A DNA stretch of 64,000 nucleotides from positions 18,191,676 through 18,255,675 of the forward strand of contig CM049311.1 in NCBI GenBank assembly GCA_026874595.1. The letters are read 5' to 3'. Below are positions 12,083-64,000 of the stretch, in pieces; the first letter of the stretch is position 1, and each line of letters begins with the position of its first letter. Source of the stretch: Sipunculus nudus. Taxonomy: Eukaryota; Annelida; Sipuncula; Golfingiida; Sipunculidae. The notes below the pieces were generated by a model that saw only the letters and a list, made by a program, of their open reading frames with translations, ran no database searches and had not been told where the DNA came from. The position numbers and the translations under genes are program-made.

Positions 12083-13359
12083 CTGAAATGTGAAAACTTA
12101 TTAAAACTTTATGTTTTTTCCCCTGATATTACTCGACTTTCTGAAACCTCGCAACGGGCCACTAATTCATGACTGTGCAGTATAAATAAAGCTTCGTAGC
12201 GACTTTGCTGCCAGGCTCGAAGAAAAGTATGTAAAATTCTTATATTTGTGAACTTTTGATTTGTTTTATACAGATAAGCAAATGATGTGGGAAACCGTGA
12301 CTTACGCTAATTTTCCCTGTGATACAAGTCTAAGATTTTTTTCACATTTGCTGCCGTATGTCGTCACGTAGGAATATTACTTACACAAGCATTGGAATTA
12401 GCGATAGGCATTAACAAAGAAAGCAAACATAATATTTCATATGTTACTACAAATTAAGCAAATATTGGTATACTATGTTAATTTAACATTACAAAATGTC
12501 AAGAACACCAAACCTGATATGTGTTAACATTCATGCACAGAGACACCTGCCTATTACCATTTTAAAATTAAATGGAAAGTACGAAAATAATAAAAAAAAA
12601 AACAACGGAAACTAATCTTCAGTCAAGCCGTGAATTTGTGCACTGGTAGAAACGACTATAGTATATGTGAACAAAACTGTAAACTGGTAACAATTGTTTG
12701 TTACCATTTTACTAGACTGGCTCTCCGCTTAACCCTGGCCTAGGGCAGTGGCAGCCCACCTAATAATGACCCTGCTACAGCTCGGGGTAAGCTGAACTCC
12801 AGCTCAAAATTTGTCCTACCTAAAAGGAAGTGTGCACTTGCAAGTCGGTAGAAATGCCAATCTATATATTTTTTTATTTTCATGGGGAAATCCATGCAGC
12901 TAAAGTTGAGGGGAGAGACAGTCAGGGGCGTCAATATATGGTGGGATCAATATTTTGACAGGTAGATTATCCGTGATGTGACTTATTTGGTTAAAAATAT
13001 AATAATGGAATGTCCGAAAGACGCCAGATAATAGTTACTTCATATTTTTCCTAGGAATTAAGCGGTTATGTTAGTAATTAATATTAATTTCTATTGCCGA
13101 ATGCTAATTCGAGCGGAAAAAAAAACGGTAAGACATCTCAACCCACATGACCTAGGCTAAGGGATCTGATATAAAGAAACAATATTTTTTTTTTAATAAC
13201 CAGGATACCCTCTTAGAATTAGTAAAGTATATACAACAATTTTTGTGTTATGCGCGTGTATTATTGGTAAGTCGATTGTAAATTGATATGACTGTAAATT
13301 ATTTTATATATTTATTACTCTTTGCTCAAAATATAATTAAATGTTAATATTGAAGTTAG

Positions 13360-13365
13360 TTTATT
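13360..13365 (-). promoter_or_regulatory. Candidate poly(A) signal of the RPTP gene
   Basis: AATAAA on the minus strand about 130 nt past the stop codon. The region is AT-rich, so chance occurrence is likely. Confidence 0.3.
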
Positions 13366-13492
13366 CAAGTTAGTAAAGTGTGTAAACTGTGTGTACACGT
13401 TTCTACACTAATGTGAGACCATGAAGAGACCCAATTATCTCAGTGAAAGCTATATCTACTTAATTAATGACTCCCTTAATTAATGATGGTCA

Positions 13493-57841
<44,349 letters not shown>

Positions 57842-60800
57842 TGTAATGTTCTTTCCAAGGGTTACTGCCTTAATTAATATGTACATAACAGTAGACTAAA
57901 CATCCGTCATTATTGCTGAGAATAATGATATCATGATGCAGGTGTTTGAATGTGACGTCATTGCAGTTTGTGACGTCACGTATCGTGTTCCATGGAACAA
58001 CGCCATGAGCTGAATATAAAACTATGCACAATCCGGCGTCACGTGTTGGTATCAAGCCTTTATTGTTCTTTTTCCTATGCTTTAAGAAATAAAAGGGAGG
58101 GTCGCGCCCCCTGTAACCTTCCCAAAATCTGCCTATGCGCATGGAAGCCAGAGGAAATAATATCCGTACATAGCTGGCGCATCATCCGTTTGGTCCTTTA
58201 TATCATACACTGTGTTCCCCTACAGATGTCATCGGATTTTATGATATTTCTCTCTTTATTAAAGTCCGTTCCACACCCCCTGTCCAACTGATTTTTCGTG
58301 ATTATCTCTACATTAGACAAACTTGCCAAAACAAATATGCACTAGTGGCAAAAAGAGGCAAAAGCGTAATTTTTGGTACCTTACCTACTCACGATATAAT
58401 ATTATTTATTTACGGCCTGAGTGACATGTCTCATATATATCCGTGGTTCATGGCGTCCATAATAAGTGGCCATTGTTTATCCTTCTTGGATTTGGACATA
58501 AAGTAATGTGACGTAACAGTGAAGCGCGTGCACGCGGAGAATACAAATCTCGCTGTAAACAGGGGTCGGCAGCTCTTGGTCATTGGTCCCGTGACTGTTG
58601 GTGCATCTTTAGTACGTCACATCTATTATAACGTCATCACTATTCCCTGATATGGCCATTTCACACATTAGTGGCAAGATGTCGCTTCAGAATAGACTAG
58701 TTACTCATAAAATGGTTTTAATTGTTAACAGGAAAATGACATAAGGCAGGCTATTATTTCAACAATTGTTAATATCGCTTTTTCCTCTTTCTGTCCAAAG
58801 GTCAAAAAGTTTTGACGTTCTTTGATTCGCAAAAAAAAAAATAATCGCGAAAAAACAGGTGGACAGGGGTGCTGGAACGGACTATTGTTTAAAAAATAAA
58901 ATCAACGGGGAATATGGGTTTTAAGGCAAGCTGATTAACGAATCGATAAGTGAACAATATAAACTACATGACCACTTGTTTCATGATTAATTCATGAAGG
59001 AGTTCATGTCTCTTTAGAAAGTTCTGTCACCGAACCTTCACATAGACCGACACACGTTACGAGCATCTTACTACGAAGAATTCAGTTAAGATGCAATAAA
59101 TCGTTGGTTTATTGCTTTGGTTATAATATCCACAGGATATTCACATAAAAAAATAATATGCTTATGCCATATCATCAAGCATTTCGTCGCTTAGCCTGGG
59201 GAAAGATTTCATGAGATAAGATAGCAAAAAAATAAAAACAAGTGGACAACAGGTATTGGAATGAAGTATACAGACTTACTAGTATATAAATATAGCATTG
59301 AGCCAACTAAATTGAATGCAGGACATATAGACACACAGGCCAGAGGATACAGATTTATGAACATATCAAATATGTCCCGTTATGCTATAATGTGCAAGCG
59401 CTTAAGCATTTATTTAAATCCACATATAATACCTGTCTAACAGTCGGAGCACGCAACAGCTGTGTCCAACAAAGGTGATCCCAGTATGGTCTAGTTCACC
59501 TCAACAGATCGCTCACATCAGAAGGACTGAAGCTTTAGAAATTTAAAATTAAAGCAGACTCGTGATACCCGCCTTATGCTATAGGTGCTGTAGCCAACCA
59601 TACGTGGTGACCCGGGACCGTGTATTATGGCTCAAGGTAACGTCCACTCTTACAAGAGACAACAAAGACCCGAATGATTTTGCAAGATTGTCTGGTGACA
59701 CTTGAAACTGAAACTGATGTTAAACGATTTGCATTATTTGACAAACTTAACAAACAAATTTAAAGATAAACGCTGTCTACTGTTTATTTATCACAAAAAA
59801 GGTGTTTGAACAAAAGTACTCCCTTATTTAAACTTTATCCTGATATTACTTGCCTCAGTTTCAAATACAAGTAATCATTAGTTCATATAGTCTTTTTGAA
59901 AAGGTCTGATAATGAAAAACAAACAATCAAACGCTAAAATATACAAAATATTCATCCTCTTATTGCTTGGGTATTGATTTCTATATTTTAATATGACCAA
60001 GGAATAATATATAACGACCTCATGTCAGTTCTTGGAAAAGGTTATTTATTTATCATTTTCTAGTTACCAATGCCGCAAAAAGAATTCTTTCGTAACAGGA
60101 ACTATCTGTGGAATAGTAATTTTGGTCAACATTTCTTTTCAAATGTTGTGACATGACACCATATAAGGCGATGTGTCACCGTGAACGAGGCATAGGGAAC
60201 TGATTTCTGACTCGATTGTGCAGCTGGGATCTACACACCTCATCCAGAATATTCTAATCAGACTTTCAAGTGTAATCCGTGTCACGCTTCAGTAACATTG
60301 GTTCACTTGGTGGGTGGCAGAAAATATGCTGTTCCTAATACCTGTGATGGGCGGCTTGTATCCAGGACAAAATAATCGCCAGAGTCACAACGATGTGATC
60401 ATTTGAATTACAAAATATGTTATGGTTAGAGAGATTACCTTTTAAAGTTAATGGAATGTTCCTTGGTTGTGACACTATTCCTCCACACAATATCATTAAA
60501 ATTTGCTTAATACTTGTCTGCTATCAGACTAATAACTGACCAAGAAACTAAGGGTGAAAGTTTGTTTATATATATAACAAGCTGTCTTCTATCACCGTCT
60601 GTTACAGTGCGCAACATTGTTTTTCTTAAACTGGACCTTTGGTAAGCCACAATAATACAACCTTCTATTATTCACAAGCATGCATTCAAATGCATGGATT
60701 TTTTAATATATACCAGTCGAGTCAAAATACTTGGAATTTTGCCGAATCGATTCAATAAATGTACCTAAGTGATTGAAATGGTGCTTCTAAAGAACATATA

Positions 60801-61538
60801 TCCAAGTACCCTTTTAAACTCTGTGAAAGGATCGATGCAAGAGTATTAGTTAAATTACTTAGAATGATGTAGGGTCTGGTCTGTGCAAATGGGAGTAGAG
60901 GTTCCAGAAATTGCCTTTTCCATAAAACGGATTTTCACAACTTGTTATGAGGACGCTTCCCTACTCTCATTTCTGGAGTTATGGAATTTGTTCAATGTAT
61001 GTGTCTCGGATATATATATATATATATATATATCCGTGTGGCCTAGAACCATCAATGTATCAGTGTTAGATATATAAAAGTATCATATGCACGGCGCATA
61101 TATACACTGTTTGCTTTGTATAAAAATGGATTTATTGCATGCCATAGCGTGTCAGGTCATATCCAGTTTAAGCTCCGTTTTTAGCTCGGTATATAGGACA
61201 CATTCCGTCGCTCATGACTCAACAGGTGTGATTTAATAATAATAATCCGGCAGCTCTATCCATCGCCAGTGATGCGAAGAAGAAACACAAGACTCGGGCG
61301 CGGTGCACATATATAAGCGTGTTTATATCATAATACGCCATATGTTATGGTAGTTAAGCGAAGACTTTATAACTATGATTAATTCAGTACAAGTAAACCA
61401 CATATATTACAGATAGAAAAGTACAATGTATTAGCGGTAGCGATGAGGTTTTCAATGATATCTAGCACGTTAACTAAGCGGGCCCTTTTCATGTACACGT
61501 AAAGAAGAGATTCATTGGTTATTGATTTAGCTTATTGT

Positions 61539-61571
<33 letters not shown>

Positions 61572-64000
61572 TATATATATTAGAACCTTTAATTCTGTGA
61601 AATTCTACAACTACTATTTCTGGGCAATAAGAACAAGATATTCATTACCTCTATAACTGCAGGTTGAGAATAAACAATTGGAAATACAATACATATTAAT
61701 TAATTAACAGCTGTTTGTTACCGCAAAAATGAATCAAACCGAACGGAGCTGTAAAGATTTTGTACATGCGACATTAACCCGAAACATCTCAAAATAAACT
61801 GAGATTACGTAGCATGCAGTGATACAGAGATACGCGCGGATTCAAATTTTCGTGGCATCAGTTGCCTATATGGTGATGCAGATAGGTGGAGCACGTGAAC
61901 ACACCTGGGCGGGAGGGGGGATGGATACCAGTATGTCCCCCTCAACTTGTATTCCTCATCTCAGACGTTGCGATCAATTTCACCTTACATTCACTCACGG
62001 TGCCTGCTAAACATCCAGCGTGCACTTAATTGAACAATTGCATAATTGAAGGTAACTTTTACTTCAGTTAAATGCAATTTCAACTAAATCATATTTTAAT
62101 TTTAGTCAATTATCTTAATGTTTATTTATCCAGAAATAAATTTAGTAAAATTTAACAATGTTTTTGAAAGGCACTCAACAGTACACATATAACCGCGTAT
62201 ATATACATACATACTAGTATATATTTTTACATATATTATAATCAGGTGACTGATGTGATTGAAATACAGTTATTTGATTGATGGGCTTGGTAGGTAGCTC
62301 GCGCGTTAACTTTTTAGACCAAACCTTGTTAAAGCCAGGTATGCATTCAATCACCTGTATTAGGCTGTAATTTTCTTTCATTGTTCTGTTCAACACAATG
62401 ACATCACACTGATCATACTTTCCTCCTTTGTATCCAAGTAAAGCATTCTTTGCACTGTGTATTGCAAATATGCTAATTTATGAATGCTATGAATACACAC
62501 CAGATATTTCCCCTCAAATTATTGTTCATAATATATCACAATGGCGTATTTATATACTCTGTTAGGTTATGTTATAAAACTATTTATATTCATGCAAAGC
62601 ATTGTATAACACAGCTGAAATAGGTTTCTAAGAATAGGACCATAGCTTGACGGTTCAAATATTCGTTGAATTATGACGATGGTATTCTTGCTATTGGTAT
62701 GCAATTATAAAGCATTATGTTTTTAAAAGCACTGGATGTGGAACAATGCAAATGTCATAAGTAATAACCCTGATGTAAGCTATTGGTAATTATGAGTTTT
62801 AGGACGATGTTCTTGCAATACTATCGATATTTCACTTTAGAAGTGTGTCTTAAATTTTTCACAACAGTGGTTCAAGGGTTCTGAGAATGTTATCAAGTAT
62901 TCTCCAATTATCGCGCATTTAAATAAACATTACATAAAAAGATTGATGAATGTGTAACATTTCCGCCTGAGAAGCAAGTGAGGCATATGCGCTTTTACCG
63001 CCTGTGGTATTTAGAGCGAAACTGCGAGTGTTTACTAGGTCATAAAGGTCACGCATATATGAACCGCGTGACCTCAACGTGTCAGATAGTCACTTCAGAT
63101 TAAATAAAACCAATTACTGTCTTATGTAGCGAGGCACGGCCAAAAGCATTTCATACCACGCAGGCGGTACATGCTTTCTATGTGGCGTTCTGCTGTTATG
63201 GTTGCACATGTATGTATTCTAACATCTCATACATATTAAGTGCAGGTTTAGATGGTTTAATTAAGTGAAAGCACGATGTATGAATGTTCATAAATATATT
63301 TTATGGCTACAGATAAGTTACACCTATGCCAGTGAGTTTCGAAATGACAGCAACCAACATCCGTTATATTTGGACGAATCGACATAAACGTCTAGTTGGG
63401 ACACATTTGGGAAATGGTACACTTTTGAAAGCCATTAAACAGGTTTAACAAGAAAGGGGCCAGCTTCATGTGTGAATATAAAATTTGACCCTCTAAATAT
63501 TCAGTATCACATTAATTGTTATGATGGATAGAGACAGGTCTTTTAAGAGCTTAGCTTCTCCAGGCGTCATTCAGAGAAGATTTAAACATTTCATGGTCCC
63601 GATTTTCCTTAGTCTTAATGTCTTGTGTACTACTTCGATTCCCCTGCATGTCTCTATATATACATAACCAAACTGTAACTGTCCAACGTCAGGTACGACC
63701 ACATGTTGTATACAGCAATATATTATGAACATATAGGTACATAGATTAAAAAATTTTTTTTTTTCGAGAACTTCTCGAGTTATCAAATGCCATGTCTTTG
63801 TTTTGCCACTGGTGACTAATTTTGATTTTTGTATGGCATGAGCAATTCTGTATAACTAATTCTTTTTATCTTCTTTTAAACTTTTGATCCAGACCTGCCT
63901 ATTTTATATTTCTGTAAGATTGTATACTGCAGTTGTAAAAAAAAATCCATTATAGGGGTCAAAATGTCGTTGATGGGGTAGCAATATAAATATTGCCGCA
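57842..64000. other. Region upstream of the RPTP gene, no gene recognised
   Basis: AT-rich sequence with only short ORFs lacking family features. It contains a TA tract at 61013-61032 and a CA tract at 61541-61569. It probably includes the RPTP promoter or an unseen 5' intron. Confidence 0.5.
61541..61569. repeat. (CA)n microsatellite
   Basis: Perfect AC repeat in the upstream region. Confidence 0.9.

Larger units (their letters stand above)
8035..13492. other. Spacer between the RPTP and CLCA genes
   Basis: AT-rich sequence with short unconvincing ORFs on both strands. It holds the CLCA promoter region (8.0-8.7 kb, no clear TATA box), the degenerate repeat at 10.3-10.7 kb, an (AT)n tract at 11537-11578 and the possible alternative RPTP exon. 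I see no other gene. Confidence 0.6.

Noticed and set aside
57992-58291. 99-codon plus-strand ORF upstream of the RPTP gene
   Set aside because: No signal peptide, domain or codon bias was recognised, and the length is expected by chance.

Overview
The window is eukaryotic nuclear DNA: AT-rich, intron-rich, with spliced genes, microsatellites and transposon debris. Marine lophotrochozoan (mollusc- or brachiopod-like) is my best guess, from the gene families and repeat style; the sequence does not prove it. Two large genes lie head-to-tail on the minus strand. I rebuilt both by hand from GT/AG junctions and phase matching.

Gene 1 (27..8034, ten exons seen, 3' end beyond the left edge) encodes a secreted or surface CLCA protein (calcium-activated chloride channel regulator). 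It has a signal peptide, the CLCA N-terminal metalloprotease-like domain with an HExxH motif, a VWA domain with a DxSxS MIDAS, and the start of the beta-rich domain after it.

Gene 2 (13493..57841, about 39 exons) encodes a receptor-type protein tyrosine phosphatase with the R3 layout (PTPRB/PTPRJ/Ptp10D-like). The order is a tentative signal peptide, about 19 fibronectin type III (FN3) modules, a 552-residue Gly/Ser/Thr-rich repeat exon after module 16, a membrane-proximal FN3-like module with a furin-like site, a Ser/Thr/Pro stalk with 11-residue repeats, one transmembrane helix, one PTP domain and a short tail with a YVNT motif. The exons sum to 9033 nt (3010 codons plus stop) in one uninterrupted frame. 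The active-site loop reads [11 protein letters not shown], with Met in place of the nearly invariant His.

8.0-13.5 kb is intergenic apart from a possible alternative last exon. 57.8-64 kb holds no gene I recognise. Introns and spacers carry two MITE-like elements, a tandem array of tRNA-like units, a SINE-like fragment, a possible integrase-tail fossil, degenerate tandem repeats and many microsatellites. Both proteins act at or outside the cell surface, but nothing here shows that they work together.
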